64,000 nucleotides of DNA from Desulfuromusa kysingii (GTDB lineage: Bacteria; Desulfobacterota; Desulfuromonadia; Desulfuromonadales; Geopsychrobacteraceae): positions 517,390 to 581,389 of the forward strand of contig NZ_FNQN01000001.1 of assembly GCF_900107645.1 (NCBI RefSeq). The letters run 5' to 3'. The translations under genes were made by a program, and so were the position numbers. Below, piece after piece: positions 1 to 9,031 of this stretch. How positions within the stretch are numbered: the stretch's first letter is position 1; the number at the start of each line of letters is the position of its first letter. Under the pieces are notes generated by a model. It was not told where the DNA came from. It saw nothing but the letters and a program-made list of their open reading frames with translations, and ran no database searches.

Positions 1-57
1 CCCTGCCCACCCTTCTGGTCAGGGCTTGTTCTGTGTTGCGATAAAACAGGGAAATTT

Positions 58-2286
58 ATGAATCCAGCTTTTTTAAAAAAAGTGAAACGGAATGACCGGA
101 TTGCTAGATGGGTTATTACCGTTGGTGGGATGGCGATTATTTTCAGTGTCATTTTTATTCTGATTTTGATCGCAGAGGTCTCTTTGCCGCTATTCCTCTC
201 TCCGGATAAAGATCTGCATGCCAGTTTTCAGTTAGAAGGTAGGGCTGCTGAAGAGAAAATTCTGGCTATGGGGGTGGATGAATATCTGGAGACTGGATAC
301 CGTCTGGATCAAGCCGGGAGGGTCAATTTTTTTAATATCGCTGATGGTTCTGCTATTGACAGCCTTCAACTTGTCAGTGACACAGGGTCGAGACGCTTGA
401 TAACGGCCCAAACTTATGGTCGCCTGAACCATATGCTGGTGTGGGATGATGGCAGTGTGACGATTGAGAGAGTTAAGTTTTTTCCGTTTTTTGATGAAGC
501 TGATGACAATCAGCGCAGTATCAGACATGAATTGGAGCATCGTGCCATATTTGCCCCGCCAAGCTATGGATTGCCTGTTAAAACTATGGCGCGCGTCAAT
601 GATGAGGGACGACAGGTGCGTGTTGACCTGTTCCGCTCAGGGATCTTTCAAATCACAATCATAGAAGAAGAGGAGAGCCTTTTTGGTGCCGGTGAACGAG
701 TTCAGGAAAGCCATCAACTAGAGATTGATAGCGTCGGTGAAGTGACCGCAATGACACTGTCAACCGATGGGATTAAACTGTATCTAGGCACCTCTAAAGG
801 TGAAATTCTACGCTGGGATCTCAGCGAGATTGATCACCCGGTGCTCGAAGAAACGACGCAGGCATTCCTTGACCAACGTGAAATTACAGCTCTAAACATG
901 GTCTTTGGTGATGTTTCGCTGATTGTTGGTGATCAGCAAGGTGGTGTTTCCACCTGGTTCCCGGTCCGGGATGCTGATGTGGGCTGGAAGCTGACGCAGA
1001 TTCATCAGTTGCATGGACATGCCCATGCAGTGCAGGACGTACAGCCGAGTCCACATGATAAGTCAGTTCTCAGTATTGCCGCTGATGGTATTAATGTGAG
1101 CCATATGACGAGTGAACGTTTCCTCGTCAATATCGCTAACGGGGCTGAGAAGATTGAAGCCTTTGCGCAGTCCACCCGTGGCAACGGAATTATTACTCTT
1201 AGCGATCATGGCACCGTGCAAAGTTGGAAGCTCGATATCCCTCACCCCGAAGTCAGCCTTAAGACTCTTTTTGGAAAAGTCTGGTACGAAGGGTACCCGG
1301 AGCCAACCTGGGCCTGGCAGTCATCTGCGGGAACTGACGACTATGAACCAAAATTAAGCTTAACCCCGCTGATTTTTGGTACCCTCAAAGGAACCTTCTA
1401 CGCCATGCTCTTCGCGGTCCCTCTGGCGATCTTCGGTGCGATCTATACCAGTCAGTTTGCCCGGCCAAAATTCAAGGGGATTATCAAGCCTGCAGTTGAG
1501 GTGATGGCCGCTATCCCGACAGTTATCATCGGTTTTCTCGCGGCACTCTGGCTTGCCCCATTAATCGAACGCTCACTCGGATCGATGTTTTTGAGCCTGA
1601 TTCTGGTTCCAGCGGCACTAATGCTCAGTATTGCTCTGTGGCAAGGGGCACGAAAATTGTCCCCATTGAAACAGGTTGAGCGAGGATATGAGTTTCTTGT
1701 TATTGCTCCAGTGATTGTCCTCGCCGTTGCAATAGCGGCGATTCTTGGCCCAGGTTTGGAGGACTGGCTTTTTGCTGGTGATCTGAAACAGTGGCTGTTT
1801 AATGAGACTGGCACCCGTTATGATCCACGCAATTGTATTATCATCGCTTTTGCCATGGGTTTTGCCGTAATCCCGATCATCTTCACGATTTCTGAGGACT
1901 CACTGTCCAACGTTCCACCGAGCCTGAAAGCGGCATCCTTGGCCCTTGGAGCCAGCCGTTGGCAGACTGTTTGGCGAGTTATCCTACCATCAGCCAGCCC
2001 CGGAATCTTTGCCGGAACCATGATCGGTTTTGGTCGTGCCGTTGGTGAAACCATGATTGTGCTTATGGCCACCGGGAATACCGCTATTATGGATCTGAGC
2101 ATCTTTAATGGCATGCGTCCGCTATCGGCTAACATAGCGGTGGAAATACCGGAAGCGCCTGTGGATGGTTCTCTCTATCGGACCTTATTTCTGTCTGCAG
2201 TGATTCTCTTTATTATGACTTTTATTGTTAACACGGTAGCAGAAATTGTGCGTCAGCGACTGCGAGCTAAATATGGTCGCTTTTAG
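58..2286 (+). CDS. pstC: Phosphate ABC transporter permease PstC, long form
   Basis: Inner-membrane permease of the high-affinity phosphate importer. A first membrane helix lies at about residues 18-47. It is followed by a roughly 380-residue soluble region with WD40-like repeats (e.g. KLYLGTSKGEILRWDL), then a permease domain from about residue 435. The permease EAA loop near residue 620 contains ALGASRWQTVWRVILP and GRAVGETM. At 742 aa it is more than twice the E. coli length of about 320, but matches the long Pseudomonas-type PstC. The ATG follows CAGGGAAATTT. It is the first gene of pstC-pstA-pstB-phoU seen here; a pstS may lie upstream of the window. Assignment is firm; the role of the propeller-like insert is unknown. 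Confidence 0.93.
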   Translation: MNPAFLKKVKRNDRIARWVITVGGMAIIFSVIFILILIAEVSLPLFLSPDKDLHASFQLEGRAAEEKILAMGVDEYLETGYRLDQAGRVNFFNIADGSAIDSLQLVSDTGSRRLITAQTYGRLNHMLVWDDGSVTIERVKFFPFFDEADDNQRSIRHELEHRAIFAPPSYGLPVKTMARVNDEGRQVRVDLFRSGIFQITIIEEEESLFGAGERVQESHQLEIDSVGEVTAMTLSTDGIKLYLGTSKGEILRWDLSEIDHPVLEETTQAFLDQREITALNMVFGDVSLIVGDQQGGVSTWFPVRDADVGWKLTQIHQLHGHAHAVQDVQPSPHDKSVLSIAADGINVSHMTSERFLVNIANGAEKIEAFAQSTRGNGIITLSDHGTVQSWKLDIPHPEVSLKTLFGKVWYEGYPEPTWAWQSSAGTDDYEPKLSLTPLIFGTLKGTFYAMLFAVPLAIFGAIYTSQFARPKFKGIIKPAVEVMAAIPTVIIGFLAALWLAPLIERSLGSMFLSLILVPAALMLSIALWQGARKLSPLKQVERGYEFLVIAPVIVLAVAIAAILGPGLEDWLFAGDLKQWLFNETGTRYDPRNCIIIAFAMGFAVIPIIFTISEDSLSNVPPSLKAASLALGASRWQTVWRVILPSASPGIFAGTMIGFGRAVGETMIVLMATGNTAIMDLSIFNGMRPLSANIAVEIPEAPVDGSLYRTLFLSAVILFIMTFIVNTVAEIVRQRLRAKYGRF

Positions 2287-2295
2287 GATTTGATG

Positions 2296-3906
2296 ATGTC
2301 TACAACGACTAAAAATATGAATAAATACTGGCGGATTGGTGAGCCGATGGTGTGGCTTTCCGGTGCTTCATTGGCGATAACATTGCTGACGGCGATTATT
2401 CTTCTGGCGGTGATTATGATCAACGGGTTAGGGGTTTTCTGGCCGGCAGAACTGCAACGTCTTGAGCTGCAAGACGGCAATCAGGTTATTGGCAGGTTAA
2501 TTAAGTCTGAACCGACAGCAGATGGAAGTGCCCTTAGACGACAATATAAGATTGCGAATAGGGATCTGTATGGACTCGACTTTCGCTGGATTGATGAAGA
2601 TCAAATTGTCAGTCAGGAGGTCCCGCGGAATCTGCTTGTTCTGGAGCGGATTGAGCATGGTGACTTTTATGGTGAGCTGAAGAGTCTGAACCTTAACGGG
2701 ACAACCCGGACCGCCTCATTACCGGACCTGACTAAGGCGTTAATTGAGGTTGAAACAGAGATTCGCGGGCTTAGAGAACTGGAGGGGAAGCTCAAGGATG
2801 CCAGTTATCTGATGGAACAGTTGCGGTTGAAAAAGTTGAAATTTGATTACAAAGGAGTTCCCGCGAACGATCCTAAACAGGTAGCGTTGAGTCAAGAGAA
2901 AGCTATTCTTGATGAAGAGTTTGGCCACTTGATCGATATTCAGACTCGGCAAAACGCCCGGGCTCGTGAAGATACCGCGATGTTTACTGACGCTTCAGGT
3001 CGGGAAAAAGAGATTGTCCTCGCAGATATCTTTCAAGTGTATGCACCCAATAGTATGGGGTTGGGTGACAAAATTGCTTTTTACTCCGCCAAATTGCTTG
3101 AACTGTTTGTCGGCCAACCACGTGAGTCGAACACCGAGGGTGGGTTGTTCCCTGCGATATTTGGCACTGTTATGCTTATCTTTGTGATGAGCTTGTTCTC
3201 TTTTCCTTTAGGGGTTATCGCCGCGATCTACTTGCGTGAGTATGCCAAAGAGGGGATCGTTGTCCGGATCGTCAGGATTGCGGTTAATAACCTGGCCGGG
3301 ATCCCTTCCATTGTTTATGGAATTTTTGGTCTGGGTTTCTTTGTTTATGGTATCGGTCATTCGATCGACAGTTTCTTTTTTCCAGAGCGGCTACCGACGC
3401 CTACTTTTGGGACGGGAGGACTGCTTTGGGCCAGTTTGACCCTTGCCCTGTTGACGGTTCCGGTGGTGATTGTCTCTACTGAAGAAGCTCTTGGTGCCAT
3501 TCCCCGTGAAATGCGTGAAGGCTCCTATGCTCTCGGTTCGACCAAGTTTCAGACGCTGGTGCGCATTCTGTTGCCGATGGCATCACCGGGGATTATGACG
3601 GGATTGATTCTCGCCATGGCGCGCGCCGCTGGAGAGGTTGCACCGTTGATGATTACTGGCGTGGTCAAGCTGGCACCAGCGCTTCCCATTGATGGTAATT
3701 TTCCATTCTTTCATCTTGATCGCAAGTTTATGCATTTGGGTTTTCATATCTACGATATTGGTTTCCAGTCCCCTAATGTTGAGGCGGCGAAGCCGATGGT
3801 TTTTGTTACCACTCTGTTATTGGTGTTGATTGTCTTGCTGATGAGCAGTGTTGCCATCCGGTTACGTAACAAGATGAAAAAACGCTACACTTTCGGGACT
3901 TTTTAG
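2296..3906 (+). CDS. pstA: Phosphate ABC transporter permease PstA, long form
   Basis: Second permease of the Pst importer, 536 aa from ATG 2296; an in-frame ATG at 2293 is equally possible. AGGA of the pstC stop region (TTTTAGGATTTG) serves as ribosome site. One N-terminal helix (about 20-45) is followed by a charged, helical, probably coiled-coil stretch (about 150-235). The permease domain starts near residue 290, with EAA loop ALGSTKFQTLVRILLP and ARAAGEVAPL. The usual PstA is about 300 aa, so this is the long type that pairs with long PstC. Nine bases separate it from pstC. Confidence 0.93.
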   Translation: MSTTTKNMNKYWRIGEPMVWLSGASLAITLLTAIILLAVIMINGLGVFWPAELQRLELQDGNQVIGRLIKSEPTADGSALRRQYKIANRDLYGLDFRWIDEDQIVSQEVPRNLLVLERIEHGDFYGELKSLNLNGTTRTASLPDLTKALIEVETEIRGLRELEGKLKDASYLMEQLRLKKLKFDYKGVPANDPKQVALSQEKAILDEEFGHLIDIQTRQNARAREDTAMFTDASGREKEIVLADIFQVYAPNSMGLGDKIAFYSAKLLELFVGQPRESNTEGGLFPAIFGTVMLIFVMSLFSFPLGVIAAIYLREYAKEGIVVRIVRIAVNNLAGIPSIVYGIFGLGFFVYGIGHSIDSFFFPERLPTPTFGTGGLLWASLTLALLTVPVVIVSTEEALGAIPREMREGSYALGSTKFQTLVRILLPMASPGIMTGLILAMARAAGEVAPLMITGVVKLAPALPIDGNFPFFHLDRKFMHLGFHIYDIGFQSPNVEAAKPMVFVTTLLLVLIVLLMSSVAIRLRNKMKKRYTFGTF

Positions 3907-3921
3907 GAGAATTAAAAGGAT

Positions 3922-4698
3922 ATGACAGCTGTTATAAACGAGAATCCGATCATCCAGGTAAATAATCTGAAATTTTTCTATCCCGGTGATGCCCGAGCAT
4001 TGCACGGAATCGACCTCAGCTTTCCAGAAAAGAATGTGACTGCTTTGATTGGCCCATCGGGGTGCGGGAAGAGTACCCTGCTACGTTGTTTGAATCGGAT
4101 GAATGACCTGATTGACGGTTGCCGGGTTGAGGGCGAAATCACTCTGGAAGGGGAAAATATTTACGGTAAGAATACCGATATTATTGAGCTGCGGCGACGG
4201 GTTGGGATGGTCTTCCAAAAGTCAAATCCGTTTCCTAAATCCATCTACGAAAATGTTATTTACGGCTTACGGATTGCCGGTGAAAAAGATAAAAAATTGT
4301 TCGATGAGCGAGTTGAAAAAAGTTTAAAAGCCGCCGCTCTCTGGGATGAAGTCAAAGATCGACTGCAGGAGAGTGCGCTAGGTTTATCTGGAGGGCAAAT
4401 GCAGCGCCTTTGCATTGCCAGGGCGATTGCGGTGAACCCGAAGGTTATCCTCATGGACGAACCCTGTAGTGCCCTGGATCCAAAATCGACAGCGCGGGTT
4501 GAAGAGACCATCAAAGATCTCCGGGATGATTTTACCATCATTATTGTGACCCATAACATGCAGCAAGCTGCGCGGGTTTCTGATCATACCGCCTTCCTGT
4601 TTGAAGGGAATTTGATAGAGTATGGTCTCACCGATCAGTTGTTTGTGAAGCCGCAAGTTAAGCAAACTGAAGATTATATTACCGGTCGTTTCGGCTGA
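3922..4698 (+). CDS. pstB: Phosphate ABC transporter ATP-binding protein PstB
   Basis: Cytoplasmic ATPase that drives phosphate import through PstCA. At 258 aa it has the normal family length. Visible motifs: Walker [10 protein letters not shown] (about residue 43), ABC signature LSGGQMQR (about 154), Walker [14 protein letters not shown] and the switch His in [11 protein letters not shown]. The start follows AAAAGGAT at good spacing, 15 bases after pstA. No residue looks out of place. Confidence 0.97.
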   Translation: MTAVINENPIIQVNNLKFFYPGDARALHGIDLSFPEKNVTALIGPSGCGKSTLLRCLNRMNDLIDGCRVEGEITLEGENIYGKNTDIIELRRRVGMVFQKSNPFPKSIYENVIYGLRIAGEKDKKLFDERVEKSLKAAALWDEVKDRLQESALGLSGGQMQRLCIARAIAVNPKVILMDEPCSALDPKSTARVEETIKDLRDDFTIIIVTHNMQQAARVSDHTAFLFEGNLIEYGLTDQLFVKPQVKQTEDYITGRFG

Positions 4699-4720
4699 GT
4701 TGAGGGAAAGGGAGAATCGT

Positions 4721-5386
4721 ATGGCTGTTTTAATGGAACAAGAACTCAATGTTTTAAAAAAGGAACTTCTGACCCTTGGAGCTGAAGTCGAAGGACGTGT
4801 GCAACAGGCAGTGCAGGCCCTTCTTACTGGAGACCGGAAACTGGCACAACAGGTCAGGGGTGGCGATAGTCAGATCGATAACATGGAGATTGAGCTGGAA
4901 GAAGAGTGTCTGAAGATCCTGGCATTACACCAGCCGGTGGCGACAGATTTGCGTTTTATTGTCTCAGTGCTGAAAATCAACAACGACTTGGAGCGTGTCG
5001 CCGACTTTGCTGTCAATATCGCCGAACGGGCGTTGGACCTCGATCATGTGATCAAAGTTGACTGTCCATATGATATTGCTACGATGGCCAAAGTGGTGGA
5101 AACAATGTTGAAAATGGCACTGGATTCCCTGGTGGAACGAAATTCTGACTTGGCACGCCAGACAATTCGCCTGGATGATGAGGTCGATGCTTTACACAAA
5201 GGCAATTTTTCACGCGTCAAGCAGGCAATCCGAGACGATATGAACTCCATGGACGGATTGATTAATTATTTGTCTATCTCTCGCTATTTGGAACGGATGG
5301 GCGATCTGGCAACGAATATTGCTGAAGATATTATCTATCAAGTCGATGGTGAAATTATCCGCCACGGCGGTATGCAGATCTCTTAA
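4721..5386 (+). CDS. phoU: Phosphate transport regulator PhoU
   Basis: PhoU links Pst transport to the phosphate two-component system. The 221-aa protein has the two repeated three-helix halves expected, with the metal-binding-type motif VLKINNDLERVADFAVNIAE in the first half and SRYLERMGDLATNIAEDI in the second. ATG 4721 is preferred over an upstream TTG at 4700 because GGGAAAGGGAG sits just before it. It closes the pst operon, 22 bases after pstB. No phoBR genes are in this window. Confidence 0.95.
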   Translation: MAVLMEQELNVLKKELLTLGAEVEGRVQQAVQALLTGDRKLAQQVRGGDSQIDNMEIELEEECLKILALHQPVATDLRFIVSVLKINNDLERVADFAVNIAERALDLDHVIKVDCPYDIATMAKVVETMLKMALDSLVERNSDLARQTIRLDDEVDALHKGNFSRVKQAIRDDMNSMDGLINYLSISRYLERMGDLATNIAEDIIYQVDGEIIRHGGMQIS

Positions 5387-5506
5387 CTGATGGAACGGAT
5401 ATTTCTTAAGTATTGATTCTCGCCGATTAAACATAAAATACTATTGTCCTTCCCCGACTCAGCGCGTTATAAATATCGCACTATTCTGCAGTAAGGGAGG
5501 ACAGAT

Positions 5507-5701
5507 ATGCTTGAGGACCTACAAGAACGGGTGATGGAACTGGAGATTCGCTTCAGCCATCAAAGTCAATTACTTGATGAACTCAATGAGGAGCTTACTG
5601 ATTGTAATCGGCGGATTGATCGGTTGAGGATTGACAATCAGCATCTTCGAGAAGCTGTCAGCACCCTATCCCCGGCACTCGAAGAGTCTCCAGATGAGTA
5701 G
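5507..5701 (+). CDS. slyX: SlyX family protein
   Basis: Small 64-aa acidic coiled-coil protein of the SlyX family, whose function is poorly defined. Evidence is the length, the heptad pattern (MELEIRFSHQSQLLDELNEE) and the Pro-rich end. A strong ribosome site (TAAGGGAGGACAGAT) precedes the ATG. Its stop overlaps the start of the rhodanese gene by 8 bases, so translation is probably coupled. Confidence 0.8.
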   Translation: MLEDLQERVMELEIRFSHQSQLLDELNEELTDCNRRIDRLRIDNQHLREAVSTLSPALEESPDE

Positions 5702-6233
5702 TCCCGCCCGCATGATCCCTTGGCAGCGCATTATTCTGGAAGCTTTTATTCTCTGTGTTTTGGCCGTTGCCGTTGGCCTGAGTTTGAATTTTAACCTGAT
5801 ATTTAACGCCTTTTCTGGAGCCGTTATCTCTGTTCCACAAGATGCGAACCTTGTCGTTGCAACCGAGTCGTCGGAACCATTTGCTCCTGCACTTGCCTTT
5901 CCAATTCCTGTGTCGCTGAATGAAGTTGATGAGCTGTTGGCATCTGGAGCCATCCTGGTTGATGCTCGGACCAGTCATGCTTATACTCAGAGCCATTTAG
6001 CCGGGGCTCTCTCTCTCCCTTATGCCGACTTGGATAATCGACTCGCTGCATTCAAACAGCTGGTTTCCCTTGGTGAAACCCTGATCACTTATTGTAGTGG
6101 TTATGGTTGCTCTGATTCTTTTGACTTGGGGGAGCGGTTGTTACAAGAGGGATATACCGATGTCCTAGTTTACGAAGGGGGAGTCCCCGAGTGGCAATCG
6201 GCAGGACGCCCACTGGTGGGAGGAGAAGAATGA
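5694..6233 (+). CDS. Membrane-anchored rhodanese-like protein
   Basis: 179-aa protein with an N-terminal membrane helix (about residues 9-33) and a rhodanese domain (about 75-175), presumably facing the periplasm. The active-site loop contains Cys134 in YCSGYGCSDS, so persulfide chemistry is possible. The DARTSHAYTQSHLAGALSLP segment is the standard CH2-type motif before it. ATG 5694 lies inside the slyX end and is chosen because the protein then starts just before the hydrophobic helix. Its stop overlaps the next start (ATGA). The linkage to a MauE/DoxX-like protein suggests a thiol or sulfane-sulfur redox function. Confidence 0.85.
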   Translation: MSSPARMIPWQRIILEAFILCVLAVAVGLSLNFNLIFNAFSGAVISVPQDANLVVATESSEPFAPALAFPIPVSLNEVDELLASGAILVDARTSHAYTQSHLAGALSLPYADLDNRLAAFKQLVSLGETLITYCSGYGCSDSFDLGERLLQEGYTDVLVYEGGVPEWQSAGRPLVGGEE

Positions 6234-6670
6234 CCCTTTTGACTAAAATCCTCTATCATGCGAGTCGGCTGCTTCTGGCCGCAGTTTTTATCTATGCCGG
6301 GATGATTAAGGCCAATGATATTGCCGCTTTTGCGGGTCAGGTTGCTAACTATAAAATTCTCCCCTATGCCTGGAACTATTTAGTGGCTGCAATTCTCCCT
6401 TATCTTGAACTTTTATGTGGAGTCTTACTGTTGCTCAATAAACGTGTTCGTCCTGCAGTTCTGGTTCTCTTCATCTTGAATATTGTTTTTATTCTGGCTC
6501 TGTCATCGGTTATCAGTCGTGGATTTGACATTGATTGTGGTTGCTTTAATCCCAATGCAACGACATCAACCAGTCCTGTGGCGGCGTTGCTACGTGATTT
6601 TGGCTTGATTGTGCTGATGATTGTGACTTGGTGTCTGTATTCTGTGTCACAAGCTGAAGGGGCCGAATAA
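6230..6670 (+). CDS. MauE/DoxX family redox-associated membrane protein
   Basis: 146-aa polytopic protein with about four helices (residues 8-28, 45-70, 73-95, 120-140). A Cys pair in DIDCGCF near residues 103-105 is typical of MauE/DoxX-like proteins that work with thiol or disulfide partners. ATG 6230 overlaps the rhodanese stop as ATGA and is preceded by GGGAGGAGAAG. Its own TAA shares one base with the KamA-like start. The exact substrate cannot be told from sequence. Confidence 0.8.
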   Translation: MTLLTKILYHASRLLLAAVFIYAGMIKANDIAAFAGQVANYKILPYAWNYLVAAILPYLELLCGVLLLLNKRVRPAVLVLFILNIVFILALSSVISRGFDIDCGCFNPNATTSTSPVAALLRDFGLIVLMIVTWCLYSVSQAEGAE

Positions 6671-7719
6671 TGGCTCAGGAAGAATGGCAACAATCGCTGA
6701 AGCAAAGCGTGACCAGTGTCAAACAGTTGGCCGATGACTTTGATTTTGATCAACGTCAACTTGAGGCTGTTGCAGCCCGCTATCCCATGCGGATTAGTCC
6801 CTACTATCTGGGATTGATTGAGCAGGTTGGAGACCCTATCTGGAAGCAATGTGTGCCGGATGTTCGCGAATTAGATCCGAGCGGCATGACCGATCCCCTT
6901 GCTGAAGAGGATTTTTCACCGACTCCCGCAGTGATTCATCGTTATCCTGATCGAGTGATATTTCTGGTTTCAGGGAGCTGCGCCAGTTATTGCCGTTTTT
7001 GTACCCGGAAACGAAAAGTGGGATGTACTGACATGTCCTTGAGCTTTCGTGAGCTGCGTGCTGGTATTGATTATATTGCTGCAAACGCACAAATTCACGA
7101 TGTTATTTTCTCCGGTGGAGATCCCTTACTGCTGCCCGATTCTGTCCTCCAGGATTTACTCGCGCGGATTTATGCTATCCCACATGTCGAAATTATCCGT
7201 ATTGGCACCCGGGTCCCGGTGACCCTGCCAGAGCGAATCACCGAACGACTCTGTGCCATGCTGAAAAAATTTCCCCCCCTTTATATTAATACTCATTTCA
7301 ACCATCCACGTGAGTTGACATCGCAGGCAACGGAAGCCTGTGCCCGTTTGGCTGATGCGGGAATTGTCTTGGGCAATCAAACCGTGCTGTTACGGGATGT
7401 CAATGATCAACCGGAGATTATCAGCGAGCTGTTTCGCGGTTTATTGAAGATGCGGGTGCGCCCCTATTATTTGCATCATATGGATCTCACTCGGGGGACG
7501 GGACACTTCCGAACCTCAGTTAAGACCGGTTTACAGATCATGTATTCACTGCGTGGGCCGGTGTCGGGCTTGGCATCACCACATTATGTTATTGATCTCC
7601 CCAACGGCAAAGGGAAGGTTCCGTTGATCCCTCAGTATGTCAAAAGAAAAGGCAATGATCTAATGATTTATGCGGCCGATGGCAGTGTTGTGGAATACTC
7701 TGACATTGTCGATGGATAG
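6670..7719 (+). CDS. KamA/EpmB-family radical SAM aminomutase-like protein
   Basis: 349-aa radical SAM enzyme of the lysine 2,3-aminomutase family. The cluster motif CASYCRFC lies near residues 104-111, and a PLP-lysine motif PNGKGKVPLIPQY near residue 313. YYLHHMDLTRGTGHFR matches the family. Its length is nearer EpmB (about 340 aa) than clostridial KamA (about 416 aa), so beta-lysylation of EF-P or another lysine isomerisation is possible. No epmA or efp is in view. It is translationally coupled to the MauE/DoxX gene. Confidence 0.85.
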   Translation: MAQEEWQQSLKQSVTSVKQLADDFDFDQRQLEAVAARYPMRISPYYLGLIEQVGDPIWKQCVPDVRELDPSGMTDPLAEEDFSPTPAVIHRYPDRVIFLVSGSCASYCRFCTRKRKVGCTDMSLSFRELRAGIDYIAANAQIHDVIFSGGDPLLLPDSVLQDLLARIYAIPHVEIIRIGTRVPVTLPERITERLCAMLKKFPPLYINTHFNHPRELTSQATEACARLADAGIVLGNQTVLLRDVNDQPEIISELFRGLLKMRVRPYYLHHMDLTRGTGHFRTSVKTGLQIMYSLRGPVSGLASPHYVIDLPNGKGKVPLIPQYVKRKGNDLMIYAADGSVVEYSDIVDG

Positions 7720-7725
7720 CTCAAT

Positions 7726-7759
7726 CTCCCACGTTCTGCAACTTGCTCTTGTGTGGGAG
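7726..7759 (+). terminator. Stem-loop after the slyX-kamA operon
   Basis: CTCCCAC (7726-7732) pairs with GTGGGAG (7753-7759) around a 20-base loop just after the KamA-like stop. A T-rich TTCTTT follows a few bases later, so this is at best a weak terminator. Confidence 0.35.
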
Positions 7760-7814
7760 GGGGATGATTCTTTAGCTGTAAAGCTCTGTCTGGCCCCATC
7801 TGGAGGAAAATAGT

Positions 7815-8744
7815 ATGTCAATCGCAATTATTTATCCGCATCGAAATGTCAGCGACTGGATCCAGGCGCTACACACACATGGGCCCGATCTGAAGATTGA
7901 GGTATGGCCAGATATCTCTGCCCCCGAAGAGGTTGAGCTTGCCTTGTGCTGGAACCATCCGGATGGCAGCTTGCAGCAGTTTCCGAATCTGAAATGTATT
8001 TCCTCACTCGGTGCCGGAATTAACCAGTTGTTGGATGATGATTCCCGTCCCACAGAAATTCCACTGGTACGACTTGTTGATGACAACCTGAAGCAGTCGA
8101 TGGCTGAGTATGTCATGGCTGGAGTTCTTGAGCAATTTCGTCGTTTTAAAGATTATCGTCAGCAACAAAGTGAAAAGCGGTGGGCAGAGCTGGAGATCCC
8201 GCATATTTCTGAGTTGTGCGTCGGCATTATGGGCTGTGGCGAGATCGGTCGCTTTGTTGGCAATAAACTGGCCGATTTTGGTTTTACTGTTCGTGGTTGG
8301 AGTCGTACACAGCAAGATTGTGGCCAGTTTCATATCTATGCTGGTGATGACGAATTAGAATCATTTCTTAGTCACGCCAATATCCTTGTCTGTTTATTAC
8401 CATTGACGCCGAAAACTGAAAATATTCTTAACTTGCAGGTCTTCAACCAATTGCCGAAAAATGCATTTTTGATCAATGCCGCCAGAGGGTCTCATCTTGT
8501 TGAGGCAGACTTGTTATCGGCACTCGAAAGTGGACAGCTTTCTGGGGCCTTACTTGATGTTTGCAGGCAAGAACCACTCTCGGAACAGCACCCGTTCTGG
8601 ACGCACAGTAAAATCAGCATCACCCCGCATATTGCCAGCCCTACAAATCCTGAGTCGGCAGCAGAACAGATCGTTGACAACTACCATCGTGTCCTCAGCG
8701 GAGAATCACTCCTAAACCTCGTGGATATTGAATGCGGCTACTGA
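7815..8744 (+). CDS. D-2-hydroxyacid dehydrogenase, GhrA-like
   Basis: 309-aa NAD(P)-dependent dehydrogenase resembling glyoxylate/hydroxypyruvate reductase A. The Rossmann motif GIMGCGEIG lies near residues 136-144. The catalytic triad is visible: Arg in NAARGSHLVE (about 222), Glu in CRQEPLSEQHPFW (about 252) and His in TPHIASPT (about 272). The start follows TGGAGGAAAATAGT. It appears monocistronic. Substrate is not certain; glyoxylate or hydroxypyruvate is the usual guess for this subgroup. Confidence 0.88.
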   Translation: MSIAIIYPHRNVSDWIQALHTHGPDLKIEVWPDISAPEEVELALCWNHPDGSLQQFPNLKCISSLGAGINQLLDDDSRPTEIPLVRLVDDNLKQSMAEYVMAGVLEQFRRFKDYRQQQSEKRWAELEIPHISELCVGIMGCGEIGRFVGNKLADFGFTVRGWSRTQQDCGQFHIYAGDDELESFLSHANILVCLLPLTPKTENILNLQVFNQLPKNAFLINAARGSHLVEADLLSALESGQLSGALLDVCRQEPLSEQHPFWTHSKISITPHIASPTNPESAAEQIVDNYHRVLSGESLLNLVDIECGY

Positions 8745-8971
8745 TTGGCTGATTTGAACTGAAAAAAGTGTTTTTTTTCTGAGGTTTAGATCTGTTTCGT
8801 ATCGGCTGTTCGTTGCAAATGCGATAACAAGGTGAAACCTTTTTCTTTTCTCACTGAGCCAGACCTCTGTGGAAAACTCTCTTTCAATACCAACTTCTCA
8901 TCTCTTGATGATGATCTTATTGACGCTTCACCGTCGGTCAAGAAATTCGGCTTCGATCATTAACTATGGAC

Positions 8972-9020
8972 TTGACAATAGATAGCTGGCTATGTAAAAA
9001 GCATAGTCAGCTATCTATTG
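8972..9020. promoter_or_regulatory. Promoter with double MarR-type operator
   Basis: A -35 box TTGACA (8972-8977) is followed at 17 bases by a weak -10 TAAAAA (8995-9000). Across it lie two 19-bp arms (8976-8994 and 9002-9020) that form an inverted repeat with 18 of 19 matches. Each arm contains a short palindrome: ATAGCTGGCTAT at 8982-8993 (perfect) and ATAGTCAGCTAT at 9003-9014 (nearly so). Their centres are 21 bp apart, two helical turns. The arrangement fits two repressor dimers covering the promoter of the MarR gene directly downstream. Confidence 0.75.
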
Positions 9021-9031
9021 TTGAGGTGTGT

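Noticed and set aside
8966-9031. Upstream extension of the MarR gene
   Set aside because: The extra 22 codons would be encoded by the operator/promoter itself and lack a ribosome site; ATG 9032 has GAGGTGTGT.
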